Part shown: in pieces, positions 41,466 to 50,592 of the stretch
Position numbering within the stretch: position 1 is the first letter of the stretch
Layout of the letters: the number at the start of each line of letters is the position of its first letter
DNA from: UBA970 sp049419605
GTDB lineage: Bacteria > Bacillota_I > Bacilli_A > RFN20 > CAG-826
Reading direction: 5' to 3'
Assembly: GCA_049419605.1 (NCBI GenBank)
Contig: JBMSKF010000007.1
Span: forward strand, 1 to 58,680
Length of the DNA: 58,680 nucleotides
The notes under the pieces: model-generated
Told to the model about the DNA's origin: nothing
The model's input: the letters and a program-made list of their open reading frames with translations, nothing else
Database searches by the model: none
Translations under genes and position numbers: made by a program

Positions 41466-43760
41466 ATGAAAAAAGTTATCTTCTCTTCCTTTATCACCTT
41501 TTTAATTGTCCTCACTGCGTGTGGAGGTACCACATCCTCATCATCGAGTAATGGGAGTTCTTCTTTACCTCCTTTGAGTATTAATCCCAATTACGAATCA
41601 ACGATGACTTGGGCAAAGCCCGAACATCTTTATATTCACTACAATCGCAGTAAAGAAAATCAACAAGCTGCTCCTGTTGATTACGCAGATTGGGGCATTT
41701 GGATATGGCAAAAAGCACCCTTAGATTTACCTGGTATTTTAATAGACTGGACATATTACGATGAATCCGGCGCGATCGCAGAAATTGACTTCTCTAAAGA
41801 AAAAACCTCTCACCTTGGTAAATTAATTACAACCGATCAAACTTGGGAAGACATTACCCGTGTTGGTTTCTTAATTGTGAATAAACCAAGTATGGCGAAT
41901 GTCGTTGGTATGTGGACCAGTGATGGTGGTACCGACATGTACATCAATGACTTCAATACGCAAATCCGCGAAGATAATACCATGCACATTTTTGCCTTAA
42001 GTGGTCAAGTCGCTGACTATACCTTTGAGTATTTAGGTGGCGTGGGTGAAGATCCTTATGAAAACGATAATGGTTCATTTGTTTCTGTTACGAATGTGAA
42101 TTCCTCCAATCTCAGTACATTCTCACAAGCGATTACCTCACAAGATTTTTACAACAACGTCGGTGTCGGTTATCAAATCTTTGTTAGATCCTTCGCCGAT
42201 TCGAATGATGATGGTGAAGGCGATATTCGAGGGATCATCAACAAACTCGATTATTTAGAAGCGCTTGGGGTAAAAGCTTTATGGCTGACCCCTGTCCATG
42301 CTTCGGAAACGTATCACGGATATGACGTGAGTGATTTTTATCGGATTAATCCTTCATTAGGAACGACACTGGATTATGCTGAACTCATTTATAAAGCGAA
42401 AGAAAAAGATATGCGTGTGATCATGGATCTTGTGATCAATCATACCTCCACGCAAAATGCCTGGTTCCAAAATTCAATTAACTTAAGAAAAGGTACCAAT
42501 AGTGCGGGTCAACCCATTGACTATCGTAGTTTCTATCATTGGAAATATTCCTTAACACCCTTAGTGGCTCCTTGGCATCGGTTTGGTGAAACCAATTATT
42601 ACTATTATGGTAAATTTGCTTCCGGCATGCCGGAATTAAATTACGATTACCAAGGCACCCGAGACGCTATCATTGATGTTGCCAAGTATTGGGCTGCATT
42701 CGGAGTCTCTGGATTTAGAATAGATGCGGTTAAACACATTTATATGAATGATGAAGTGACCGCGAGTGCCAATGATAGTATTACTGAAGCAGGAACCACC
42801 TACGCGGCGAACCGGACAAAGAATATCAACTTCTTTAAAGAATTTAATTACCGTTTAAAGTCAGTGTATCCCGATGCATTTGTCATTGGTGAAAACTTTG
42901 ATGGTTGGGATGCTCGTATTGCCCCTTATTACCAAGGGATGGATTCACAACTCGATTTCCAAAATTATTATCACTTGATGAATATGATGCATGGCATCGC
43001 TGAAAGTGCGAATCCCCAAGCCCAGGCCAATGTATTTGCTACTAAATTCAATACGCATTTTAAACCAGTTCGTTCTCAATTTATTAATGGTGCATTCACT
43101 TCAAACCATGACGTTGCTAGAGTTCTCAATTGGGTGAAAGGAACGCGTTCAGGAAATGATGTGATTTCCAAGCAAACCATTAATGCTGGAGAATATGCAG
43201 ATGCCTTAAGAAGGGCAAAAGCATTTAATGCTGCAACCTTACTGATGCCTGGAACTTCCTGGATTTATTATGGTGATGAATTAGGAATGACTGGCAATTG
43301 GCAATTAAATCCTAGTGGCACCGATTTCCATAAAGACAGATATTATCGTCAACCGATGAAGTGGGATAACCTTGATAGTGATCCTGCCCATACCGGATAT
43401 ACCTTTGAAGGTTATCAAGTTGGCTGGGATGCGATTAATGCGAATGATGCTTTAGTAGTAGGTGCGAATCAGCAAATGCTCCTTGAAGGATCGATGTTTC
43501 AATTGACTCAAGCTTTAACAGCATTAAAACATGCAGAACCTGCACTCATTAGAGGCTCATTCCAAGCAATCTCAACCGGAAATACCAATGTTATGGCCTT
43601 CCGAAGATCGCTGAATAACGATACCTTTAACATTTACATCAATTTTGGAACATCCACTGCTTCCGTCAATACAACTGGAGCATTGGTCTTTGCTAGCGAG
43701 AATGCAACCTTACAATCTCAACCAAGTTTTTCAGTATTGATTACGAGGACCGCATCATGA
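41466..43760 (+). CDS. Lipoprotein alpha-amylase (GH13) with pullulanase-type N-terminal module
   Basis: 764 aa. Lipobox LTAC (Cys near residue 19), Ser-rich spacer, then a PUD/CBM41-like module (about 50-200: YADWGIWIWQKAP...DMYINDFNTQIREDNTMHIF). The GH13 catalytic domain (about 230-660) shows YQIFVRSFADSNDDGEGDIRGI, DLVINHTS, nucleophile Asp in GFRIDAVKHIY (about 417), acid/base Glu in FVIGENFDGWD (about 477) and FTSNHDVAR (about 545), followed by a C-terminal beta domain. It degrades starch- or glycogen-like glucans at the cell surface. Its TGA overlaps the ATG of the next gene, a likely carbohydrate-binding partner. Confidence 0.92.
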   Translation: MKKVIFSSFITFLIVLTACGGTTSSSSSNGSSSLPPLSINPNYESTMTWAKPEHLYIHYNRSKENQQAAPVDYADWGIWIWQKAPLDLPGILIDWTYYDESGAIAEIDFSKEKTSHLGKLITTDQTWEDITRVGFLIVNKPSMANVVGMWTSDGGTDMYINDFNTQIREDNTMHIFALSGQVADYTFEYLGGVGEDPYENDNGSFVSVTNVNSSNLSTFSQAITSQDFYNNVGVGYQIFVRSFADSNDDGEGDIRGIINKLDYLEALGVKALWLTPVHASETYHGYDVSDFYRINPSLGTTLDYAELIYKAKEKDMRVIMDLVINHTSTQNAWFQNSINLRKGTNSAGQPIDYRSFYHWKYSLTPLVAPWHRFGETNYYYYGKFASGMPELNYDYQGTRDAIIDVAKYWAAFGVSGFRIDAVKHIYMNDEVTASANDSITEAGTTYAANRTKNINFFKEFNYRLKSVYPDAFVIGENFDGWDARIAPYYQGMDSQLDFQNYYHLMNMMHGIAESANPQAQANVFATKFNTHFKPVRSQFINGAFTSNHDVARVLNWVKGTRSGNDVISKQTINAGEYADALRRAKAFNAATLLMPGTSWIYYGDELGMTGNWQLNPSGTDFHKDRYYRQPMKWDNLDSDPAHTGYTFEGYQVGWDAINANDALVVGANQQMLLEGSMFQLTQALTALKHAEPALIRGSFQAISTGNTNVMAFRRSLNNDTFNIYINFGTSTASVNTTGALVFASENATLQSQPSFSVLITRTAS

Positions 43761-44707
43761 ATTTAAGATTAAAGTGGTTGGCCTTCTTACCTCTTATATT
43801 ATTAAGTGCACTTGTTCAATCCTCAATTCAACCTTTAACACCGTTTGCGAATAATCAAGTGACAGTCAAGTTAGTCTTAGGCGAAAAAGCCACCCTCCCT
43901 GGTTATCAAGGCGTTCAAGATGAAACGATTTATCATCGTAATGTAGTAGCCTATACCGCGGCGGCTGACTCTAATTTACCCACGCCCACCAAACCTGGAA
44001 CGACTTTTGTAAGTTGGGTTTATGCCCAATCATCCGCATTAGTTAGAGTAAACAAAATGCCTAAAACCAGTGGAGCAACCTATTATGCTTACTGGCAAGG
44101 TGATGGCAGTCTAGCGACCACCATTCAACCTTCTTCATCTATTTCCTCTTCAGCCATCTCAAGTAGTGTTGTGACAACTTCAACGTTAGTAAGTTCATCA
44201 CTAGAAACCCTATCATCTGCATCTAACTCGATCAATTCAAGTTCTATAATTTTAGAAAGTTCCACCTCCGCGAGTGAATTAAGTTCTCTCTTGAGTTCTG
44301 AAACTGAACAAAGTTCACTACCCACATCCAGCGTAGCGCCAGTTCAATTTGATGTGTATTTAAAAGTGAATGATCCTCTTGCTGATTGGAGCCAAAATAA
44401 CGCTACGTTTAAAATTCATTATTGGGGTAACGATCAAAGTTCCAATTGGAATCAATTACCATCCTTGACTAGTGTAGGCAATGGAATTTATCATTATGCT
44501 TTTTTTGATTATCAACCCACCCATGTATTATTTCAAAGACGGTCTTCAGACCAAACCATCATCTGGAATATGACCATTGATTATACTTACCCTGGAGATG
44601 ATGCGTTGTTAACGATTACGTCTTGGACTAGCCAAGAATATTGCGGGGATTGTCTAGATCAAGGAACAAAATCAACCGGCGTATGGTCGACTTATTCGCC
44701 AGCTTGA
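43757..44707 (+). CDS. Secreted protein: InlB-like repeat, Ser-rich linker, starch-binding-like domain
   Basis: 316 aa. Signal peptide (about residues 1-23), one Listeria-Bacteroides-type repeat (about 30-112, ending FVSWVYAQ...TYYAYW), a Ser/Thr-rich linker (about 118-192), and a C-terminal beta domain (about 197-310: FDVYLKVNDPLADWSQNNATF, KIHYWGND, W-rich, ending with a CGDC pair) resembling starch-binding modules of the CBM25/26 type. No catalytic domain is evident. It is translationally coupled to the amylase gene and likely captures glucan for it. The 3' end overlaps typA by 16 nt. The CBM call is moderate. Confidence 0.65.
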   Translation: MNLRLKWLAFLPLILLSALVQSSIQPLTPFANNQVTVKLVLGEKATLPGYQGVQDETIYHRNVVAYTAAADSNLPTPTKPGTTFVSWVYAQSSALVRVNKMPKTSGATYYAYWQGDGSLATTIQPSSSISSSAISSSVVTTSTLVSSSLETLSSASNSINSSSIILESSTSASELSSLLSSETEQSSLPTSSVAPVQFDVYLKVNDPLADWSQNNATFKIHYWGNDQSSNWNQLPSLTSVGNGIYHYAFFDYQPTHVLFQRRSSDQTIIWNMTIDYTYPGDDALLTITSWTSQEYCGDCLDQGTKSTGVWSTYSPA

Positions 44708-46527
44708 TCGTCTTCTGTTTCTTGATAATTCGCCCGCTTCCGTTCGTTTTCTTTTAAGTATTTTTTTCTTAAGCGGAAGGCTTCTGGGGTAATTTCCACC
44801 AGTTCATCTTCATTCATGTAGGCTAAACAAGCTTCTAAGGACATTTTACGAGGCGCTTTTAAAACGACTTTTAATTCTTTGTTCGCCATGCGCATATTCG
44901 TTAATGCTTTAGCTTTAACAACGTTGACAACCAAATCACGTGGGTATTTATTTTCGCCCACGATCATCCCTTCATAAACATCCGTTCCAGGAGTGATAAA
45001 CATTACGCCGCGATCTTCTAGATTTTCAATCGAGTAAGTCGTCGCCATCCCAGTTTCAGAGGCAATTAAGACACCTTGATGATGACCTTTATTCGTGTAA
45101 TGGGTTCGTGGACGATGATCTTTATAAACGTGGGATAAAATACCAAAACCTTTAGTTAAAGTCATAAAATCAGTATTCATTCCAATTAAACCTGCGGTAG
45201 GAATATCATAGGTTAATCGCGTGGTGACATCGCCTTGTTCCATATGCAAGAGTTGTCCTTGTCGAGGCGAAACATAATCCATGATGCTACCAAGATATTC
45301 ATGAGGAATATCCATGACGAGTTCTTCATAAGGCTCACATAAGGTGCCGTTAATTTCTTTTAAAATAACGCGAGGTTTACTGACTTCGAGTTCAAATCCT
45401 TCTCGTCGCATGTTTTCAATGAGAATTCCTAAATGTAATTCTCCTCGACCTGAAACCAATAAAGCATCTTCATTTAAGATGTTTTCCACTCTTAATGCCA
45501 CATCGCGTTGTGCTTCTTTTAGTAATCGTTGTTGGATTTGACGATAGGTAACAAACTTCCCAGCCTTGCCTACAAAGGGTGATGAATTCGGAGCAAAGGT
45601 CATTTGTAACGTCGGTTCTGAAATCGCAATGGGAGGTAAAGGACGAACATCATCGTTTTGACATAAAGTTTCACCAACGTTAATGTCGGCAATCCCAGCG
45701 ATACCAACGATATCACCTGCTTGAGCAATTTCCCGTTCTTGACGATCAAGACCCACAAAGGTAAACATCTTTAACACTTTCACTGGTTTTAAACTTCCAT
45801 CTAATCGCGATAAGGTATACCCTTCTTGAATCTTCAACGTTCCGGATTTAACAATGCCAATCCCAATACGACCGACGAAATCGTTATAGTCAATTAAACT
45901 CGGTTGGAATTGTAAGGTCCCTTCAGGAAAAACACGTGGAGAAGGAATTTCAGAAATGATTAATTCAAAGACCGGACCAAAGCCTTTACTTTGAGTTGAT
46001 AATTCGGGTTCTAAACTACAAGTCCCTTGTAAACCGGAAGCATAGACGACTTTGAAATCTAAAAATGCTTCAGGAGCATTAAGTTCAATAAATAAAGATA
46101 AAACATCGTTGACGACTTTTGTGAGATTGATATTCGGACGATCCACTTTGTTAATGACCACAATCGGTTTCACGTTGGCTTCTAAAGCTTTTTTTAAGAC
46201 AAAGCGAGTTTGTGGCATGGGACCTTCTAATGCATCGATGAGTAGTAAACAACCATCCACCATGTTCATGATGCGTTCCACTTCACCTCCAAAGTCCGCG
46301 TGACCTGGAGTATCGAGAATATTAATTTTGTAATCTTTATATTGTAGACCTGTAGCCTTAGCAAGAATGGTAATACCGCGTTCTTTTTCAATCGCGTTAT
46401 TGTCCATCATTCTTTCATTGGTCGCTTGATTATCTCGAAACATGTTCGCAGATTTAAAAAGCTGATCCACCATTGTGGTTTTTCCATGGTCAACGTGGGC
46501 AATAATAGCAATGTTTCTAACTTTCAT
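44692..46527 (-). CDS. typA: Translational GTPase TypA/BipA
   Basis: 611 aa from the ATG at 46527, which gives the standard N-terminus MKVRNIAIIAHVDHGKTTMVD with the G1 P-loop; the open frame extends 9 codons further. G2/G3: ERGITILAKA, DTPGHADFGGEVERI; G4 NKVDRP. EF-G-like domains III and V and the BipA C-terminal domain (about 400-600) are complete. Acts in ribosome assembly and stress adaptation. GGAAA lies 7 nt before the start. Convergent with and overlapping the carbohydrate-binding protein gene. Confidence 0.95.
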   Translation of the reverse strand: MKVRNIAIIAHVDHGKTTMVDQLFKSANMFRDNQATNERMMDNNAIEKERGITILAKATGLQYKDYKINILDTPGHADFGGEVERIMNMVDGCLLLIDALEGPMPQTRFVLKKALEANVKPIVVINKVDRPNINLTKVVNDVLSLFIELNAPEAFLDFKVVYASGLQGTCSLEPELSTQSKGFGPVFELIISEIPSPRVFPEGTLQFQPSLIDYNDFVGRIGIGIVKSGTLKIQEGYTLSRLDGSLKPVKVLKMFTFVGLDRQEREIAQAGDIVGIAGIADINVGETLCQNDDVRPLPPIAISEPTLQMTFAPNSSPFVGKAGKFVTYRQIQQRLLKEAQRDVALRVENILNEDALLVSGRGELHLGILIENMRREGFELEVSKPRVILKEINGTLCEPYEELVMDIPHEYLGSIMDYVSPRQGQLLHMEQGDVTTRLTYDIPTAGLIGMNTDFMTLTKGFGILSHVYKDHRPRTHYTNKGHHQGVLIASETGMATTYSIENLEDRGVMFITPGTDVYEGMIVGENKYPRDLVVNVVKAKALTNMRMANKELKVVLKAPRKMSLEACLAYMNEDELVEITPEAFRLRKKYLKENERKRANYQETEDDQAGE

Positions 46528-46687
46528 AATGTAATTTCCAAACGAGATAAGCATATGCTAAATGGGGTCAAAATGCTATCTTTTTCAACTTAATCACTTT
46601 AACAATCTAAATCGTTAAACTAAAATTTATGAAAAGCAATTAAAAAATATAATGGGACCAATTGTTGCGTTCAAACTGAAAATTATC

Positions 46688-46693
46688 TAATAT
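46688..46693 (+). promoter_or_regulatory. -10 box, possible leaderless promoter of the small membrane protein
   Basis: TAATAT, 6 nt, then the ATG at 46700. A perfect TATAAT at 46648-46653 would instead give a leader of about 40 nt, also without a Shine-Dalgarno sequence. Confidence 0.4.
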
Positions 46694-46699
46694 ATGGGC

Positions 46700-46960
46700 A
46701 TGAAACAAAAAATCACGAGCTATATTGGATTAGTTTTCTTTGGATTACTGTTTGCGTTTTTAATTTGGGGTTTAATTAATCTTTTATCTAATTTTTCAGT
46801 TCAAGGTAATGGATTATTAACCTTTTTATCGGTCATCATACCTCATGGGATTGCGCTTGCCTACGTTGGTTTTAACTTGGTAGTCTTTATACTCAAAGTC
46901 AAAAACTTACCACCACTCGAAAAACCAACCCATCCTCAATCGGACACTCCAAAGCAATAA
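46700..46960 (+). CDS. Small two-helix membrane protein, unknown
   Basis: 86 aa from the ATG at 46700 (an in-frame ATG at 46694 is the alternative). Two predicted membrane helices (about residues 6-28 and 42-66) and a Pro-rich hydrophilic tail (PPLEKPTHPQSDTPKQ). No Shine-Dalgarno sequence. No family recognised. It precedes the ABC exporter genes by about 100 nt, but that operon has its own TATAAT (47032-47037), so linkage is uncertain. Confidence 0.5.
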   Translation: MKQKITSYIGLVFFGLLFAFLIWGLINLLSNFSVQGNGLLTFLSVIIPHGIALAYVGFNLVVFILKVKNLPPLEKPTHPQSDTPKQ

Positions 46961-47057
46961 TTTTAGAATTTATATTTCATTGAAATGACGCTCATCAACT
47001 TTATGTTGAGTTGGTTTTATTTCAAATGCTCTATAATATCTCATCAGGAAACTAGAT

Positions 47058-48815
47058 GTGATTTTCTTAAAGCACTTTCGACATTATTATCTTAAATACG
47101 GCTGGTCATTACTTTTTGGTTTGATTATTTTAGTCGCTGTGGATTGGTTCCAATTAGATATTCCTCGAATCATCAAAAGCATTATCGATGGCGTCGAAGC
47201 CCAAACCATCTTAAACCTCACTGACCTAACACCAAGCTTGTTACAGATTTTGTTAATCGTGACAGGGATGACCATTGGTCGGTTCTTATGGCGACACTTC
47301 TTTTATGGAACTGCTCATAAAATCGCTGCAGACGTCAGAGAAAATTTATTTAACCATATTACAGATTTAGATCAAAGCTTCTATGCCGAACAAAAAGTCG
47401 GTGGCCTCATGGCCTACTTCACCCAAGACATGAACGTCATCCGTGAAGTCTACAGTATGGGTATTTTGATGCTTGTCGATGGTTTTGTCTTAGGAACGTT
47501 CATTCTAGTAAGAATGTTTTCCTTACAGTTCTGGATGACCCTCATTTCCTTCATACCGATTGCCCTCATGGGCGTCTTAGTGTTTTTCATCGAAAAGAAA
47601 ATTGAAGCTAAGGCAAAGGCAAGAAGCGAATCCTTCGAACAACTATCTGACTTTACCCAGGAATCTTTTTCAGGGATGACGGTCATTAAAGCGTATGTCA
47701 GAGAAGCAGCTCAATCCCTCTTCTTCTTCAATAAATCGAATGATGTGTATCGGAAATCGATGGATAACATCAAATACAACACATTAGTTAACGTCTTGAT
47801 TGACACCATGATTACCTTAGTCATTCTTGCGATCATTGCCTTTGGTTCAGCGTTAATCGCGCTAGGTAACTTATCAAGTGGTGAACTCACAGAATATATT
47901 AGTTACTTCTTCACCTTGTTATGGCCTGTGTTTGCAATCGCGAGTTTCTTAAATATCAATGCACAAGCGCAAGCATCTGCGAAACGTATTGAAAAACTAT
48001 TATCTCGAATATCTTTACTCAAACAACCGAAAAATCCTATTGTTAAAAACCAATTTAAAGGAAGTATCACCTTCAATCATTTAACCTTTACGTACCCCGA
48101 TGGCAAAGATCCTGTGTTGAAAGATGTTTCATTTGAAATCAAACCTGGAGAAATGGTTGGGGTTTTAGGTCGCACGGGTAGTGGTAAATCGAGCTTAGTC
48201 GAACTACTCTTGCATCTTTATGATGTTAAACCAGGCATGCTTGCTTTTGACGGTATCGACTCACTTGAATTATCCATGGATAGCTTAAGACAAGCGATTG
48301 GCTATGTTCCACAAGACAACTTCTTATTTTCCGATACCATCGCCAATAATATTGGTTTTGGTTTAAAGCAATTGGAAATGGATGAGATACAATCCGTTGC
48401 CAAGTTATCCGATGTCCATGACAATATCATCGATTTTAAAGATGGTTACCAAACCATTCTTGGTGAACGTGGTGTCACCGTTTCTGGTGGACAAAAACAA
48501 CGATTATCCATTGCCCGTGCCTTAGCCAAAAAACCTGCCATTTTGATTCTGGATGATTCAGTATCCGCGGTAGATACCAAAACGGAAGAAGCAATCATCA
48601 ATAATTTACGTACCATTCGCAAAGGTCAAACCACGATCATGGTTGCACACCGTATTTCCACAGTGAAGAAATTAGACAAGATAATTCTTTTGGATCAAGG
48701 AAAATTGGTTGGAATTGGATCCCACGAATCGTTATTAAAAACGAATGCCCTTTATCAAGAAATGGTGCGTTTACAAACCTTAGAAACGTTAGTAGGGGAA
48801 ACCAAACATGCGTGA
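47058..48815 (+). CDS. Heterodimeric ABC exporter subunit, degenerate-site NBD
   Basis: 585 aa, GTG start with CAGGAA upstream. An N-terminal six-helix exporter domain (about residues 12-310) and a C-terminal ATPase: Walker A GRTGSGKSS (about 374), signature VSGGQKQRLSIARAL (about 479), and Walker B LILDDSVSAVD, where Asp replaces the catalytic Glu. This marks the subunit that contributes the degenerate ATP site in LmrCD/TM287-288-type heterodimers. It overlaps the partner gene by 8 nt. Probably exports drugs or lipids. Confidence 0.9.
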   Translation: MIFLKHFRHYYLKYGWSLLFGLIILVAVDWFQLDIPRIIKSIIDGVEAQTILNLTDLTPSLLQILLIVTGMTIGRFLWRHFFYGTAHKIAADVRENLFNHITDLDQSFYAEQKVGGLMAYFTQDMNVIREVYSMGILMLVDGFVLGTFILVRMFSLQFWMTLISFIPIALMGVLVFFIEKKIEAKAKARSESFEQLSDFTQESFSGMTVIKAYVREAAQSLFFFNKSNDVYRKSMDNIKYNTLVNVLIDTMITLVILAIIAFGSALIALGNLSSGELTEYISYFFTLLWPVFAIASFLNINAQAQASAKRIEKLLSRISLLKQPKNPIVKNQFKGSITFNHLTFTYPDGKDPVLKDVSFEIKPGEMVGVLGRTGSGKSSLVELLLHLYDVKPGMLAFDGIDSLELSMDSLRQAIGYVPQDNFLFSDTIANNIGFGLKQLEMDEIQSVAKLSDVHDNIIDFKDGYQTILGERGVTVSGGQKQRLSIARALAKKPAILILDDSVSAVDTKTEEAIINNLRTIRKGQTTIMVAHRISTVKKLDKIILLDQGKLVGIGSHESLLKTNALYQEMVRLQTLETLVGETKHA

Positions 48816-50592
48816 TTTTGCAGAACATCACGAATCTAGACAAGACCGTAAAGTCATCTTACGATTCTTTACGTATTTAAAACCACATTTAAAGAGTTTT
48901 ATTGTCGCCTTCTTCTTGATGATTATTGGAACGTTTACCGGGATGATCTTGCCACTGGCATCAGGGCTTGCAATTGATCAAATGCAAAATCCGTTGTTGA
49001 GTTTAGAAGATAAACTTTTCATTGTTGGAATTGGCACTGCTGTTCTGCTTGTTGTTTCCGGTTTTTCAACCTATGTATCGTATGTGCAAAATATCATGTT
49101 ACAAAAGGTCGGTCAAAAGATTACCCACGAGATTCGTCATCAAGTTTATGACCATATTAATACCCTATCGATTGGGCAAATTAACCAATTACCTGTGGGA
49201 AAATTAGTGACCCGGGCAACCAATGATCCTGCAAATATTTCTGATATGTTTACCAATACCTTAATTAATATTATTCGTAGTGTTTTATCGATGCTCATCA
49301 TTGGAGGCATTCTTTTTGCAATTCATCCCTTGATGACGTTGATTACCCTCGCGGTTTTACCGTTGATTTATCTTTCATCTCAAGTTTACCGAAAGGCTGC
49401 TCGCGGCGCGTATCGTGATGTGAGAAATAAAGTCTCTGAATTGAATGCCTTTTTATCAGAACATTTATCAGGGATGAAAGTAGTTCAAGTCTTTAACCAA
49501 GAAAAGAAAATTAAACAATCCTTTCATATGATTAACCGGCAGTTACGCAACAGTTCGTTAAAAGAAATGTATACCTTTGCCGTCTATCGTCCCAGTCTTT
49601 ATTTCCTTTCGATGTTAGCTACACTCATTGCCATCTTTATCGGTGTCCAATCTGTCTTAGAAGGCGCCATCACGATTGGTTTGTTTGTGTCATTCTATGT
49701 CTATGTCGGGCAATTCTTTGAACCGATACAACAAATCTCTGAACAATTGAATACCTTACAAAGTAGTTTTGCCAGTGCTGAAAAAATCTTTGATGTATTG
49801 GATACGAAACCTGACATTGTCGACCAACCCGATGCGATTGAACTGAAAGCATTCAAAGGCAAAGTTGAATTTAAAGATGTTTGGTTTAGTTATTTACCGA
49901 ATGAATGGGTTTTAAAAGGGGTTAGTTTTACCATTTTACCCAATGAAACGGTTGCCTTTGTTGGGGCTACTGGTAGCGGCAAAACCACCATTTTACAATT
50001 GATTGTCAGAAACTATGACATTCAAAAAGGGGAAATCTTGATTGATGACATTCCCATTCAAAAGATTAAACGCAGTTCTCTAAGAAAATTTATTGGGCAG
50101 ATGTTACAAGATGTCTTTCTTTTTTCTGGTACGATTCAAGACAACATTACCTTACAAAACCCAGAGATCACCGAACAAAGAATCAAAGAAGCCTCAAAAT
50201 ACGTCGGTTTAGATTATGTCATTGCCAAGCGAGAAGAAGGCTTGAAATACATGGTGAAAGAACGTGGTAAAAACTTCTCCAGTGGTGAGCGACAACTCAT
50301 TTCATTTGCCCGCGCGTTGGTTTACCAACCATCCTTAATGATTCTTGATGAAGCAACCGCCAATATTGATAGTGAAACCGAAACCATTATTCAGCAATCT
50401 CTAGAAAAAATGATGAATATTTCCACGATGATTATTGTTGCCCATCGATTATCAACGATTCAACATAGTGATCGTATTCTTGTCATGCAAAAGGGTGAAA
50501 TTAAAGAATCTGGAACCCACCAAGAACTCTTAAAACAAAAAGGTTTATATTACAACCTATACTTATTACAATACGATCAGAAAAATAATTAG
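48808..50592 (+). CDS. Heterodimeric ABC exporter subunit, catalytic NBD
   Basis: 594 aa. Six-helix exporter domain (about residues 25-330) and ATPase: Walker A GATGSGKTT (about 388), signature FSSGERQLISFARAL (about 493) in place of SGGQ, Walker B LMILDEATANID with the catalytic Glu. The variant signature pairs with the partner's Asp-type Walker B, so the degenerate site is built consistently from both chains, while the other site (this Walker A/B with the partner's SGGQ) is canonical. GGGGA precedes the ATG. The stop overlaps that of convergent carbamate kinase by 4 nt. Confidence 0.9.
   Translation: MRDFAEHHESRQDRKVILRFFTYLKPHLKSFIVAFFLMIIGTFTGMILPLASGLAIDQMQNPLLSLEDKLFIVGIGTAVLLVVSGFSTYVSYVQNIMLQKVGQKITHEIRHQVYDHINTLSIGQINQLPVGKLVTRATNDPANISDMFTNTLINIIRSVLSMLIIGGILFAIHPLMTLITLAVLPLIYLSSQVYRKAARGAYRDVRNKVSELNAFLSEHLSGMKVVQVFNQEKKIKQSFHMINRQLRNSSLKEMYTFAVYRPSLYFLSMLATLIAIFIGVQSVLEGAITIGLFVSFYVYVGQFFEPIQQISEQLNTLQSSFASAEKIFDVLDTKPDIVDQPDAIELKAFKGKVEFKDVWFSYLPNEWVLKGVSFTILPNETVAFVGATGSGKTTILQLIVRNYDIQKGEILIDDIPIQKIKRSSLRKFIGQMLQDVFLFSGTIQDNITLQNPEITEQRIKEASKYVGLDYVIAKREEGLKYMVKERGKNFSSGERQLISFARALVYQPSLMILDEATANIDSETETIIQQSLEKMMNISTMIIVAHRLSTIQHSDRILVMQKGEIKESGTHQELLKQKGLYYNLYLLQYDQKNN

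Noticed and set aside
46661..46690. A 9-codon leaderless frame starting at ATT exactly 7 nt after a perfect TATAAT
   Set aside because: ATT is a very rare start codon and the peptide is tiny; more likely this TATAAT just gives the 46700 gene a leader.
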